Below, piece after piece: positions 26,035-35,175 of a stretch of DNA of 64,000 bases. The position numbers and the translations under genes were made by a program. The number at the start of each line of letters is the position of its first letter. Within the stretch, counting starts at the first letter, position 1. A model generated the notes under the pieces. That model worked only from the letters and a program-made list of their open reading frames with translations. It made no database searches and was not told the DNA's origin. Source of the DNA: RCIO01 sp964629765 (GTDB taxonomy: Bacteria; Pseudomonadota; Alphaproteobacteria; Rhizobiales; Rhizobiaceae); contig CAZVTK010000008.1 in the NCBI GenBank assembly GCA_964629765.1, positions 1 through 64,000 on the forward strand, read 5' to 3'.

Positions 26035-27426
26035 TCATGCGCCCCCGCCCAGCACTTCGTGGACGGCGTCCCGGAACGCATGGACAAGGCTGTCGACCTC
26101 GGCGCGGGTGATGCAGAGCGGCGGTGCAAATCCGACGATATCGCCTTCCGGCAGTGCACGGGCGAGCACGCCGCGGCGCAGCATGGCGGCGACGATCTTC
26201 GGGCTCGTGCTCATGACCGGCTGGTAGAATTCGCGCTTGGCCGGATCGGCCATGAACTCGACCGCCGCCAGCAGACCTTCGCCGCGCACCTCCGCGACAT
26301 TGGCGTGGGTGCCCACGGCCTCCTTCAGCGTCTCCAGCAGATAGGGCCCGACGTCGGCGGCATTCTGGACGAGGCGCATGTCGTCGACGAGCTTCAGCGT
26401 CGCGATGCCGGCAGCGGCGCCGATCGGATGGGCCGAATAGGTCCAGCCATGGGCGAGCGCCCCGAAATCGTCCGAACCCTGCATCAGCACGTCGAAGACG
26501 CGCTGCGAGATGATCGACCCCGAAAGCGGCGCATAGGCGCTGGTCAGCCCCTTGGCGATGGTCATGAAGTCGGGCTTCATCCCGTAATGGGTCGAGCCGA
26601 ACATCGACCCCGTGCGGCCGAAGCCGGTGACGACCTCGTCGGCGACCAGCAGGATGTCGTAGCGGTCGAGAACCTCCTGAACCTTCGCCCAGTAGCCCTC
26701 CGGCGGCGGTATGATGCCGCCCGTGCCCATGATCGGCTCGCCGATGAAGCCGGCGATCGTCTCGGGGCCTTCCGCCTCGATCAACGCGACGAGGCGCTTG
26801 ACGAGCCAGTCGGTGAATTCCGCCTCGGTCATGCCGGCATCGGGCCGGCGCAGGAAGTAAGGCGCATCGGTGTGCAGGAACCCGTCGAGCGGCAGGTTGA
26901 AGCGGGCGTGGTAGGACGCGAGCCCCGTCATCGAGCCCGAGACGAGGCCCGAGCCGTGATAGGCGCGCCAGCGGCTGATGATCTTGCGCTTTTCGGGGCG
27001 CCCCAGTAGGTTGTTGTAGTGCCAGATCAGCTTGACGTTGGTCTCGTTGGCATCAGACCCCGAGAGGCCGAAATAGACGCGCGACATGTGTCTGGGCGCA
27101 CGGTCCATGACCATCTTTGCGAGGCGGATCGCCGGCTCGTTGCCGTGGCCCGCGAAGGCGTGGAAATAGGCCAGCGTCCTCGCCTGCTCGGCGATGGCGT
27201 CGGCGATTTCCTGGCGGCCGTAGCCGACATTGACGCAGTAGAGCGCGGCGAACCCGTCGAGGAAGCGGTTGCCGTCGCGGTCGGTGACATAAACCCCCTG
27301 CCCGCCGCTGATGATGCGGCCGGGCACGTCGCCGCGCGCATGGTTGGCCGTATGCGTGGTGGGGTGAAGGAGGAAGGCCCGGTCCCACGCGGCCAGTTCG
27401 TCGTTGATGAGGTTGTCGTGCATCAT
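26035..27426 (-). CDS. Class III pyridoxal-phosphate aminotransferase (omega-amino acid:pyruvate-like)
   Basis: 463 residues. PLP motifs are HGSGLVSGS, LLVADEVVTGFGRTG and the Schiff-base Lys in MTIAKGLTSAYAPLSG. The YCVNVGYGRQEIADAIAEQA stretch is common in omega-amino acid and taurine/beta-alanine:pyruvate aminotransferases. Two consecutive Met codons open the frame. It forms an operon with the downstream semialdehyde dehydrogenase and likely converts a terminal amine to an aldehyde. Confidence 0.92.
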   Translation of the reverse strand: MMHDNLINDELAAWDRAFLLHPTTHTANHARGDVPGRIISGGQGVYVTDRDGNRFLDGFAALYCVNVGYGRQEIADAIAEQARTLAYFHAFAGHGNEPAIRLAKMVMDRAPRHMSRVYFGLSGSDANETNVKLIWHYNNLLGRPEKRKIISRWRAYHGSGLVSGSMTGLASYHARFNLPLDGFLHTDAPYFLRRPDAGMTEAEFTDWLVKRLVALIEAEGPETIAGFIGEPIMGTGGIIPPPEGYWAKVQEVLDRYDILLVADEVVTGFGRTGSMFGSTHYGMKPDFMTIAKGLTSAYAPLSGSIISQRVFDVLMQGSDDFGALAHGWTYSAHPIGAAAGIATLKLVDDMRLVQNAADVGPYLLETLKEAVGTHANVAEVRGEGLLAAVEFMADPAKREFYQPVMSTSPKIVAAMLRRGVLARALPEGDIVGFAPPLCITRAEVDSLVHAFRDAVHEVLGGGA

Positions 27427-27941
27427 ATGCCGCGCTCCGGCCGCATGTTGGAGATGAATTCGGGGACGCCCGCCTGCCCGGGCGGCGTCTTTACGAGGGC
27501 AACCGTTACGGACAACGCGCGCACCCTGTGAGCCAGCGCATGCTTCGTCATCGTATGGCTGATCGCGATGTGGGTGTCATTGGCCTTCCAACCCTTTTCA
27601 TCGCCGACGCGCCGCCTTCGGTTTGTTCGCATGGTGAGAAATTGTTCGATATCGTAACATGCGTTTTCCCGAGCCGAAAGAGCCCGGGCGCATGAATCGG
27701 AGCGATCGAAAGGACTTGCATCGGCCTCGACACCCATGTCGGATCGCCCTGAATGCCGCCGGGCCGGGCCGCTTCAAGGCACTGCGGCGCTGCGGGGACC
27801 GGGGGATCGGAAGTCCCGTCCGCGGGGCATGGCGAACTGCCGGCTGCCACGGCGTGCAATGCGGCGGCTCTGGATTTCTCGAACAAATGTAACTATTGCG
27901 AACACACGGTAACGACCGACAGCGACAGGAAGAACGCCCGC
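27427..27941. other. 515-bp divergent intergenic region, no gene recognised
   Basis: It separates the leftward aminotransferase from the rightward OYE-family gene. Open frames here have no recognisable protein pattern. The part around 27600-27670 is AT-richer and probably holds the leftward promoter. The OYE gene has an AGGAAG ribosome site near 27927. Confidence 0.5.
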
Positions 27942-29042
27942 ATGCCCTCCATCCTCTTTTCGCCCTTTCCCCTGCGCGGAGTGACGCTGGCGAATCGCAT
28001 CGTCGTGGCGCCGATGTGCCAGTATATGTCGAAGGACGGGGTCCCGGGTGACTGGCATCTGGTCCATCTCGGCCAGTTCGCGCAGGCGTCGCCGGGCCTG
28101 ATCCTCATGGAGGCGACGGGCATCACGCCGCAGGGCCGCATCACGCCCGACTGCCTCGGCCTCTATTCGGACGAGAGCGAGGCCGCGCTCGGCCGCATCG
28201 CCGCCTTCGTCCGCTCCGTGGGCACGTCGAAGATCGGCATCCAGCTCAACCATGCCGGGCGGAAGGCCAGCACCGCCGCTCCATGGTATGGCGGCGGCGA
28301 GCTGACGGACGCCGAAGCCTGGGAGGCCGCCGCCCCGTCGCCCCTGCCCTATTTGCCCGGCTGGCGCGTGCCGCACGCCATGACGATCGAGGATATCGAG
28401 GCCGTCAAACGCGCTTTCGCCGACGCTGCGCGGCGTGCGGCGCGCAGCGACCTCGACGTGATCGAGATTCACGCGGCGCACGGCTATCTCCTGCACCAGT
28501 TCATGTCGCCGCTCTCGAACCAGCGCACCGATCGCTACGGCGGATCGCTGGAGAACCGCATCCGCCTCACCCTGGAAGTGTTCCAGGCGGTGCGCGACGC
28601 ATTCCCGGCCGAGAAGCCCGTCATCGCCCGCATCTCGGTGACGGATTGGGTGGAAGGGGGCTGGGACCTCGCGTCCTCGATCGTGCTGGCGCGCGCGCTG
28701 AAGGCGGTGGGCTGCGACCTCATCCACGTATCGAGCGGCGGGCTCGACCAGCGCCAGAAGATCGTCCCCGGTCCCGGCTATCAGGTCGAGTTCTGCGAGG
28801 CGATCCGGCGCGAAACCGGCATCGCGACCATGGCGGTCGGCCAGATCACGGAACCGATCCAGGCGGAAACCATTCTGCGCGGCGGCCAGGCGGATCTCGT
28901 CGCCCTCGCCCGCGGCGTGCTCTGGAATCCGCGCTGGCCCTGGCATGCGGCGCTTGCGCTCGGCGACGAGGTCGCCCTGCCCGCTCCCTACGCGCGCTGC
29001 CATCCCGCCATGCGCTCGAAACCCTTCGTGACGCGCAAATAG
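27942..29042 (+). CDS. NADH:flavin oxidoreductase, old yellow enzyme family (YqjM/NamA class)
   Basis: 366 residues. FMN-binding TIM barrel with RIVVAPMCQYMS at the N-terminus (Cys typical of the YqjM class), IQLNHAGRKAS, IEIHAAHGYLLHQFMSP and the SNQRTDRYGG segment. The catalytic His pair is conserved in the HAAH context. It likely reduces an activated C=C bond or nitro group with NAD(P)H. The next gene, an SDR, begins 8 nt after the stop, forming a two-gene operon. The upstream extension of the frame has no homology, so the start at 27942 was chosen. Confidence 0.92.
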   Translation: MPSILFSPFPLRGVTLANRIVVAPMCQYMSKDGVPGDWHLVHLGQFAQASPGLILMEATGITPQGRITPDCLGLYSDESEAALGRIAAFVRSVGTSKIGIQLNHAGRKASTAAPWYGGGELTDAEAWEAAAPSPLPYLPGWRVPHAMTIEDIEAVKRAFADAARRAARSDLDVIEIHAAHGYLLHQFMSPLSNQRTDRYGGSLENRIRLTLEVFQAVRDAFPAEKPVIARISVTDWVEGGWDLASSIVLARALKAVGCDLIHVSSGGLDQRQKIVPGPGYQVEFCEAIRRETGIATMAVGQITEPIQAETILRGGQADLVALARGVLWNPRWPWHAALALGDEVALPAPYARCHPAMRSKPFVTRK

Positions 29043-29050
29043 GACACGAC

Positions 29051-29818
29051 ATGGACCTCCAGGGAAAAACGGTTCTCATCACCGGCGCCTCCAAAGGCAT
29101 CGGCGCGGCCACCGCGACCGCGCTCGTGCGCGCCGGCGCCCGCATCGCCGCCCACTATGGCAACGATCGCGCCGGCGCCGAGCAGCTCCTCCCCGACGCC
29201 GCGAGCGGGCAGGTGGACCTGTTGCAGGCCGACCTGTCGAAGCCGGAGGAGGTCGATCGGCTGTGGGCTGAGGCCGTTGCCCGGCTCGGCCATGTCGACG
29301 TTCTCGTGAACAACGCCGGCATCATGCATCAGACGGGCGGAATTCCCGATCCGATCGAGGAATGGGACCGCGTATGGGCGCAGTCCCACGCCGTCAACGT
29401 CATGGCGCCGGCGCGCCTGATGCGCCATGCCGTCAACGACTGGGTGGCAAGGGATCGGCCCGGCTGCGTGATCGGGATCGGAAGCTGGGTGACGACGCGC
29501 GGCACGACCAATCCCAGCGCCATCGCCTATGCCGCCTCCAAGGCGGCAATCGCGGCGGCGACCAAGACGGTGGCCCGCGCCTACGCCGCGAAGGGCATCC
29601 TCGCCTATGTGATCGCGCCGGGCGCCGTCAACACGCGCATGACGCGGGAGTCCGCGGAAAAGACCGGGGGCATGGCCGCCGTCGAGGCATCGCTGCCGCT
29701 GGGCGAATGCGTGCCGCCGGAGGAGATCGCCGATCTGGTGGTCTATCTGGCCCGCGGCAAGGTTCGCCACCTGACCGGCTCGACCATCGACGTGAATGGC
29801 GCGGCCTACATCCGATAG
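29051..29818 (+). CDS. Short-chain dehydrogenase/reductase
   Basis: 255 residues. TGASKGIGAA cofactor motif, LVNNAGI, Ser in GSWVTTRG and YAASK catalytic motif, GAVNTRM. It is translationally close to the OYE-family gene. Its start ATG follows GGACACG. It may interconvert a ketone and alcohol in the same pathway as the ene-reductase. Confidence 0.9.
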   Translation: MDLQGKTVLITGASKGIGAATATALVRAGARIAAHYGNDRAGAEQLLPDAASGQVDLLQADLSKPEEVDRLWAEAVARLGHVDVLVNNAGIMHQTGGIPDPIEEWDRVWAQSHAVNVMAPARLMRHAVNDWVARDRPGCVIGIGSWVTTRGTTNPSAIAYAASKAAIAAATKTVARAYAAKGILAYVIAPGAVNTRMTRESAEKTGGMAAVEASLPLGECVPPEEIADLVVYLARGKVRHLTGSTIDVNGAAYIR

Positions 29819-29896
29819 GGCGTCGCAGACACGTTCATGAGCGTCTCGGCCGCCCTGTCGGGTTTGTCTCGCGCGGTTCCGGCGCGACCGCGGCAT

Positions 29897-29923
29897 GCTG
29901 CCGCCGGACTTGCCGGCGGCAGC
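29897..29923. terminator. Hairpin between convergent genes
   Basis: A perfect 11-bp stem (GCTGCCGCCGG, loop ACTTG) lies between the SDR stop and the DapA-family stop; no U tract on either side. Confidence 0.5.
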
Positions 29924-29935
29924 GGCGCCCGGGCC

Positions 29936-30886
29936 CTATTCGGCGGCCTTCATCCTGCCCTCGATGCGGTCGACGACGGCATCGAGCTCATGCATCAGCG
30001 GCACCATCCTCGCGACGCGGGCGCGGCCTTCCTCGCCGAGCGAGGCGAAGGTGGTGATCGGCTCGCGCACGTCGCCGACCGGATAGCCGGCGGCGGCGGC
30101 CAGCGCCTTCGAATAGCACTGGTGCCCGTAGAGCGGATGCCCCTCGGTGATGATCGCGTCGAACTTCTGGATGATGCTCTGCACGGCCCAGACCTCGTCC
30201 CAGCGGCCCTGCTCGGCCCACTCGACGAACTTCACCGAGGCGCGCGGGATGTAGTTGCCATAGGGGTTCACGTAGCCGACGGCGCCCATCTTGTAGCTTT
30301 CCAGCACCTGCTGGCCGGCCCACACGTTCATCAGTCCGCCGCTCTCGACGATGACGGCGTGAATGCGCTCGATGCGCTGCGAGGCTTCCTTGATGTAGCG
30401 GATCTGCTCGAAGGACTTCGTCAGGCGCCCGACCAGCTTGGCCGACATGTCGACGTTCGAGGTGAACGGGTTGTTGTAGAGCATGATCGGCAGGCTGACC
30501 TTCTCGCAGATCGCCTTGTAGTAGTTGAAGATCTCGTCGTCGGTGGGCGTGTAGTAATAGGGCGGGATGATCATCAGCCCGTCGGCGCCGAGCTTCTCGG
30601 CCTGCCTGGAGTACTCGACCGCCTTCGGCGTATAGGCGTTCATCGTCCCGACCAGCACGTCCATGCGGCCGTTGACGTGCTTGACGGTCGCCTCGACGAA
30701 CGCCTCGCGCTCGGCATCGCTGATGGTGAGAAACTCGCCGGTCGTGCCGAGGATGATGACGCCGGGCACGCCGGAAGCGACCTGCCAGTCGAGAAACCGC
30801 CTCCATGCCGGGTAGTCGATAGCCTTGCCGCCCTCGGTGAAGGGCGTGATGGTCACTGTATAGCTGCCTGAAAACGTCTTCGGCAT
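29936..30886 (-). CDS. Dihydrodipicolinate synthase (DapA) family aldolase/lyase
   Basis: 316 residues. TIM-barrel class I aldolase with TPFTEGG, GTTGEFLT, Tyr 137 in PIMLYNNP and the Schiff-base Lys 166 in IRYIKEAS. The location beside an FAD amine/amino-acid oxidase and semialdehyde dehydrogenase suggests catabolic deamination, as in hydroxyproline pathways, rather than lysine biosynthesis. Transcribed divergently from the oxidase with almost no space if the oxidase used its ATG at 30885. The exact substrate is uncertain. Confidence 0.88.
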   Translation of the reverse strand: MPKTFSGSYTVTITPFTEGGKAIDYPAWRRFLDWQVASGVPGVIILGTTGEFLTISDAEREAFVEATVKHVNGRMDVLVGTMNAYTPKAVEYSRQAEKLGADGLMIIPPYYYTPTDDEIFNYYKAICEKVSLPIMLYNNPFTSNVDMSAKLVGRLTKSFEQIRYIKEASQRIERIHAVIVESGGLMNVWAGQQVLESYKMGAVGYVNPYGNYIPRASVKFVEWAEQGRWDEVWAVQSIIQKFDAIITEGHPLYGHQCYSKALAAAAGYPVGDVREPITTFASLGEEGRARVARMVPLMHELDAVVDRIEGRMKAAE

Positions 30887-30917
30887 GGGTCAGTCCTTTC
30901 TAAGCGGAGAATGCGGT

Positions 30918-32066
30918 GTGAACGGGGTTGCGGACAGGGGAATATGCGAGGTGATCGTCATCGGAGGCGGGATCGCCGGCACCGCCTGCGCCTGGTATCT
31001 GGCCGGCGAAGGCGTCGACGTGACGCTGCTGGAAGCGCGCGACCTCAACACGCAGGCTTCCGGCACCAATGCCGGGTCGATCCATCTCCAGATCCCGCAC
31101 CCGGAATTCGTGTCGATGGGCGAGGGCTGGGCCCGCGCCTATGCGCCGACGCTGAGGCTGCTGAAGCAATCGCTGGCGCTCTGGCAGGGGCTGGGCGAGG
31201 AGCTCGGCGAAGACCTCGACGTGAAGCTCGCGGGCGGCCTCACCGTCGCGACCACGCAGGAGCATATGCGCCAGATCGCAGCGAAAGCCGAAATCGAGGC
31301 GACGGTGGGGGTCGAAACGGTCCTGCTCGGCCGCGAGGAGCTGCGCGCGATCGCGCCCTACCTGACCGAAAAGGCGATCGGCGCCGGGCTTTGCGCCATG
31401 GAGGGCAAGGCGAACCCGCTGCGCGCGACCTTCGCGTTCGCCCGTCGCGCCGCCGAGCGCGGCGCGCGCATCCTGACGGGAACCCGCGTGACGGCAATCG
31501 CCCGCGACGGCGGCCTTTATGCCGTCTCGACCACGGCGGGCACCTTCCGCGCGCGGCGCGTGGTCAACGCGGCCGGGGCGTCGGCGGCCGAGCTTGCCCG
31601 CATGCTCGGAATAGAGATCGGCCTTCAGGGGTTTCCGCTGCAAGTCACGGTGACCGAGCCCGTCGCGCCGACGATCCCGCACCTCGTCTATTCGGCCGCC
31701 GGCAAGCTGTCGCTCAAGCAGGCGGCCAACGGCACCTGCCTGATCGGCGGCGGCTGGCCGGCGCGCGACAAGGGCGACGGCCGGCTCGCGGTGATCCCGG
31801 CGAGCCTCACGGGCAACATGCAGCGCGCAACCGAGGTCGCGCCGGCGCTGGCGCAGGTCCGCGCCGTGCGGACCTGGACCGCGACGGTCAACGGGACGGA
31901 GGACTGGCGTCCGCTGATCGGGGAGGTGCCGGGCCATCTCGGGTTCTTCCTGGCGTTGTTTCCCTGGGTCGGTTTCTCCGCCGGCCCCATGACGGCCCGG
32001 CTCGTCGCCGATCTGGTTCTTGGTCGCCCGCCGCGACTTTCACTCGACGGGATTTCAGCACTCTAA
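30918..32066 (+). CDS. FAD-dependent amino-acid/amine oxidase (DAO family, DadA/opine oxidase B-like)
   Basis: 382 residues. N-terminal GGGIAGTACAWYLAGEG dinucleotide fold, LLEARDLNTQASGTNAG, and a C-terminal FPWVGFSAGPMTARLVADL flavin motif. The GTG at 30918 was preferred because GGAGA (30906-30910) lies 7 nt upstream; ATG 30885 would overlap the start codon of the divergent DapA-family gene. Members oxidise D-amino acids, sarcosine, hydroxyproline or opines. It may be the beta subunit for the FeS flavoprotein at 20758-22431, though they are 8 kb apart. Confidence 0.88.
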   Translation: MNGVADRGICEVIVIGGGIAGTACAWYLAGEGVDVTLLEARDLNTQASGTNAGSIHLQIPHPEFVSMGEGWARAYAPTLRLLKQSLALWQGLGEELGEDLDVKLAGGLTVATTQEHMRQIAAKAEIEATVGVETVLLGREELRAIAPYLTEKAIGAGLCAMEGKANPLRATFAFARRAAERGARILTGTRVTAIARDGGLYAVSTTAGTFRARRVVNAAGASAAELARMLGIEIGLQGFPLQVTVTEPVAPTIPHLVYSAAGKLSLKQAANGTCLIGGGWPARDKGDGRLAVIPASLTGNMQRATEVAPALAQVRAVRTWTATVNGTEDWRPLIGEVPGHLGFFLALFPWVGFSAGPMTARLVADLVLGRPPRLSLDGISAL

Positions 32067-32094
32067 AAAAGCGGGCATTCCAGCGGATGCCCGT
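32065..32094 (-). terminator. Intrinsic terminator of the gcvPA-gcvPB operon
   Basis: On the minus strand a 7-bp stem (CGGGCAT with ATGCCCG, arms 32087-32093 and 32072-32078) is followed after one base by six T residues (complement of 32065-32070). It lies 34 nt after the gcvPB stop. This is the clearest rho-independent terminator in the window. Confidence 0.8.
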
Positions 32095-32127
32095 CTTCCC
32101 ATTCCTCCCGACCCGTGCGCCCGCTGC

Positions 32128-33708
32128 TCAGGCGGCACCGCGCTTCGCGTCGGCCTTCGCTCCGTGTTTGCGTTCATAGGCCTGCCACGTCATCGCCCAG
32201 CGGGCCGGATCGTCGAAGACGTCACCCTTCACCTGCGCGATCGGCTGGTTGTACGGCGCGTTCTTCACGAAGGCCGGATCCTCGCGCGCTTCCTTCGCGA
32301 TCCGGGCGACGACGGCGATCCACAGGTCGATGTCCTCCTTGGACCACAACTCGCCGGCCTCGGGCGTAAAGGGCTGGGGCACGATCCACGGCTCGTGGCT
32401 CATCCACCACGGATCGATGCCGAAATCGGCCATGCGGTTGGCGAAGTCGACCGTGCCGATGCCCGTCTCCTCGAAGAGGGGGCCAAGCGACCAGCGGGTC
32501 ATCTCGATGCGATGGACCTTGTTGTCCGCATGCGAGCGCTTCAGGCCGGGAATCTTGGCGAGCTGGGCATCCATGTAGTTGTTCGCCACCACCGAGATGT
32601 CGGAGGCGAGATTGATGCCCTCCGCCCCCATGGCGCGCGCCCAGGCATAAGCCTTCACGACTTGCGGGACATTGCCCCAGAACTCGCGGATCTTGCCCGT
32701 GGACTTCGGGCGGTCCTCGTCGAGCCGGTATGCCTCGCCCGCCTTCACGATGACCGGAACGGGCAGGTAGGGCGCGAGCTCGTTCGAGCAGCCGAAGGCC
32801 CCCACTGCCGGTCCTCCGCCCGCCTTGGGCGCGCCGAAGGTCTTGTGCAGCATGAACATGCAGGCGTCGAAGCCGAGCTCGCGGGCGCTGAGCTTGCCCA
32901 TGACGCCGTTGAAGTTGGCGTGGTCGTAGAAGCAGAGCGCGCCCGCCTCCTTCGCCGCCCTCACCCACTCCTTGATCTCGGGATTGTAGATGCCCATGTC
33001 GTCAGGATTGTTGATCATGACGAGCGCGGTATTCGGACCCACGGCCGCCTTGAGCGCGTCCAGCGACGGATAGCCGTTTTCCTCCAGCGGCAGGTTCACC
33101 ACCTTGAAGCCGGCCGCCGCGGCCGTCGCGGGATTGCACGGATGCGCCTGGATCGAGGTCACCATCTCCGTCCGCACGCCGAGCTGGCCCCTGTCGGCCC
33201 AGTAGGCGCGGGCGAGCGCGGCCATCGTATAGGCGGCATTGGCGCCGCCGCCGGCCTGGAAGACGAACTGGTCCATGCCCGACAATTCGCGCAGGATCAG
33301 GTCGAACTCGTAGATGATCTGCATGACGCCCTGCAGCGTGTCGGGATGCTGGTAGGGGTGCACCTCGGCAAGCTCCGGACGCAGCGTCGCGAACTCGGCC
33401 GTCTTGGAATTGTATTTCATGGTGCAGGTGCCGAAGAGGCTCACGCCCATCATGCCCTGCGTCATCTGCGAAAGATGCAGATAGTGGCGTTGGGCCTCGA
33501 ACTCGGTGACCTCCGGCAGCGCCGGCCTGTCGGAACGGACCATGGAGGACGGGACCAGCTCGGCGCCAACGGCATCCGCCACCTCGGCTTCCGGCGCGGG
33601 GAAGAGCTGCCCGCGCGCGCCCGGCCGGCCGATCTGGTGGATGACCGGCTCGTCCCACTTGGCCCCATGATAGTCGGGCAGTCTGGGATATTCGGGCGCG
33701 CGGGTCAT
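32128..33708 (-). CDS. gcvPB: Glycine dehydrogenase (decarboxylating) subunit 2
   Basis: 526 residues. GTCTMKYNSK, QAGGGANAAYTMAAL and the PLP-binding Lys in MFMLHKTFGAPKAGGGP are typical of the P-protein beta chain in two-subunit glycine decarboxylases. The start codon ATG 33708 overlaps the gcvPA stop (ATGA). The pair binds glycine and transfers its methylamine to the lipoyl arm of GcvH. No gcvT or gcvH lies in the window, so they would have to be supplied elsewhere, or the enzyme serves another role. Confidence 0.92.
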   Translation of the reverse strand: MTRAPEYPRLPDYHGAKWDEPVIHQIGRPGARGQLFPAPEAEVADAVGAELVPSSMVRSDRPALPEVTEFEAQRHYLHLSQMTQGMMGVSLFGTCTMKYNSKTAEFATLRPELAEVHPYQHPDTLQGVMQIIYEFDLILRELSGMDQFVFQAGGGANAAYTMAALARAYWADRGQLGVRTEMVTSIQAHPCNPATAAAAGFKVVNLPLEENGYPSLDALKAAVGPNTALVMINNPDDMGIYNPEIKEWVRAAKEAGALCFYDHANFNGVMGKLSARELGFDACMFMLHKTFGAPKAGGGPAVGAFGCSNELAPYLPVPVIVKAGEAYRLDEDRPKSTGKIREFWGNVPQVVKAYAWARAMGAEGINLASDISVVANNYMDAQLAKIPGLKRSHADNKVHRIEMTRWSLGPLFEETGIGTVDFANRMADFGIDPWWMSHEPWIVPQPFTPEAGELWSKEDIDLWIAVVARIAKEAREDPAFVKNAPYNQPIAQVKGDVFDDPARWAMTWQAYERKHGAKADAKRGAA

Positions 33709-35111
33709 CGGCAGATTTCCTTCAGCGTGTCGGCCAGCCGGCGTATTTCGGCCGCGCTGTGGATTTCGGTCACGCAGTAGAGCGCCGACTGGCCGAGCCG
33801 GGCGCTCTCGCGCGAAATGTCCTTGCCGCCGAAAATGCCCCTGGCCCGCAGGGCATCGTTGATCTCGGCAACGCTCTTGCCGGTCCCGTCGAAATTGACG
33901 ACGAACTCCTTGAAGGTCGTGCCGGGCCAGACGATCTTCACGCCGGGCACCTCGGCCAGCATCTTCGCCGCATAGCGGGCCCGCGAGACGATCAGCGTGC
34001 CGACCTCCCGGAACCCCTCGGGGCCGAGGAGGCTCATGTAGACGGCGCCGGCGATCGCCCACAGATAGGTCGAGTTGCCGGTCCAGTCCTTGCCGTGCTC
34101 GCGCGAGCCGTAGGAATTCTGGTGCGACGAAGCCAGGCCGAAACCGAACTGGCCGGCCTCCAGAGTCTCCGCAATGGAAACCAGGAAGCCGTTGTATTCG
34201 CGAACATATTTCTCCTCGTCGCGTGAGGCGATGAAGCCCCCCGCGCCGCCGCCGCAATTCATGTGGACGCCGAGCGGCTGGACCGGCCCCGTGACGATGT
34301 CGGCACCGTAGTCGCCGGGCGCCTTGAGGATGCCCAGCGAGATCGGATCGACGCCGACGATGGTTTCCGCGCCCGCGGCCCTCGCCATCCTGGCGATCTC
34401 GGCGGCGCCGCTCTCGATGGTGCCGAGATAGGCCGGGTTCTCGAAATAGACCGCGCAGACGTCGGGACCGAGCCTGGACGCCAGATCCTTGAGGTCAAGC
34501 CGCCCGGACGAGGGATCGGCCGCCACCTCGACGATCTCGATATGGCTCTCCATCTCCACCGGCTGGCAATAGGTGCGGATGACCGCAAGCCGCTCGGGGT
34601 CGGAAAGACGCGGCAGCAGCACCTTGCTGCGGCCCGTCAGGCGCGCGGCCATGCGGATCGCATGGCCCGAGGCGCAGCCCCAGGAATAGACCGGCAGTTG
34701 CACGACCTCGAGGTTGAGAAGGGCGCCGAGCTGCGAGGAGAACTCGAACCAGGCCTGGTTGCGGCCGTGGTCGGACTGCATCGAGCCCCACACATTGGTG
34801 GCGAATTCGTTGCGCCCCACGATCTCGTCGACGACGGCCGGCACGTGGTGCTGCCAGACGCCGGCGCCGAGGAAGGACAGGTACGTCTCGCAATCCCCGT
34901 TCTTCTTCAGCTTCGTCACCAGGTCGCGCCTGAGCTCCATCTCGGAGCTGAGCGCCGGCGGAAGATCGAGAGGCTTCTTGCGATAGTGGTCCTGCGGGAT
35001 CTGCTCGAAAAGCTCGGCGGCCGAGCTGGCGCCGATCACTTCGAGCATCGCGTCTATGGCACCGGGGGCAGAATTCGCCATCCACGGATGGGCCCTGGAG
35101 TGAGCCGGCAT
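33705..35111 (-). CDS. gcvPA: Glycine dehydrogenase (decarboxylating) subunit 1
   Basis: 468 residues, the alpha chain partner of GcvPB. FLGAGVWQHHVPAVVDEI near residue 85, QSDHGRNQAWFEFSSQLGAL and a late EIHSAAEIRRLADTL tail fit the P1 family. ATG 35111 has a clean AGGAGG 8 nt upstream (35120-35125), so it is preferred over the frame start at 35150. It follows the NAD-kinase-family gene by 64 nt on the same strand. Confidence 0.9.
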   Translation of the reverse strand: MPAHSRAHPWMANSAPGAIDAMLEVIGASSAAELFEQIPQDHYRKKPLDLPPALSSEMELRRDLVTKLKKNGDCETYLSFLGAGVWQHHVPAVVDEIVGRNEFATNVWGSMQSDHGRNQAWFEFSSQLGALLNLEVVQLPVYSWGCASGHAIRMAARLTGRSKVLLPRLSDPERLAVIRTYCQPVEMESHIEIVEVAADPSSGRLDLKDLASRLGPDVCAVYFENPAYLGTIESGAAEIARMARAAGAETIVGVDPISLGILKAPGDYGADIVTGPVQPLGVHMNCGGGAGGFIASRDEEKYVREYNGFLVSIAETLEAGQFGFGLASSHQNSYGSREHGKDWTGNSTYLWAIAGAVYMSLLGPEGFREVGTLIVSRARYAAKMLAEVPGVKIVWPGTTFKEFVVNFDGTGKSVAEINDALRARGIFGGKDISRESARLGQSALYCVTEIHSAAEIRRLADTLKEICR

Positions 35112-35175
35112 CTCGCAGTCCTCCTGGAAAGCAGCTAAATCTATGAACATAAGTTCGCATATCGCACCGGCACAA

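Noticed and set aside
27423..27737. 104-codon minus-strand frame before the aminotransferase
   Set aside because: No recognised domain or ribosome site; lies in a probable promoter region.
29936..30886. Lysine-biosynthesis dapA
   Set aside because: Catabolic neighbours and lack of biosynthesis genes; the family has many other lyases.
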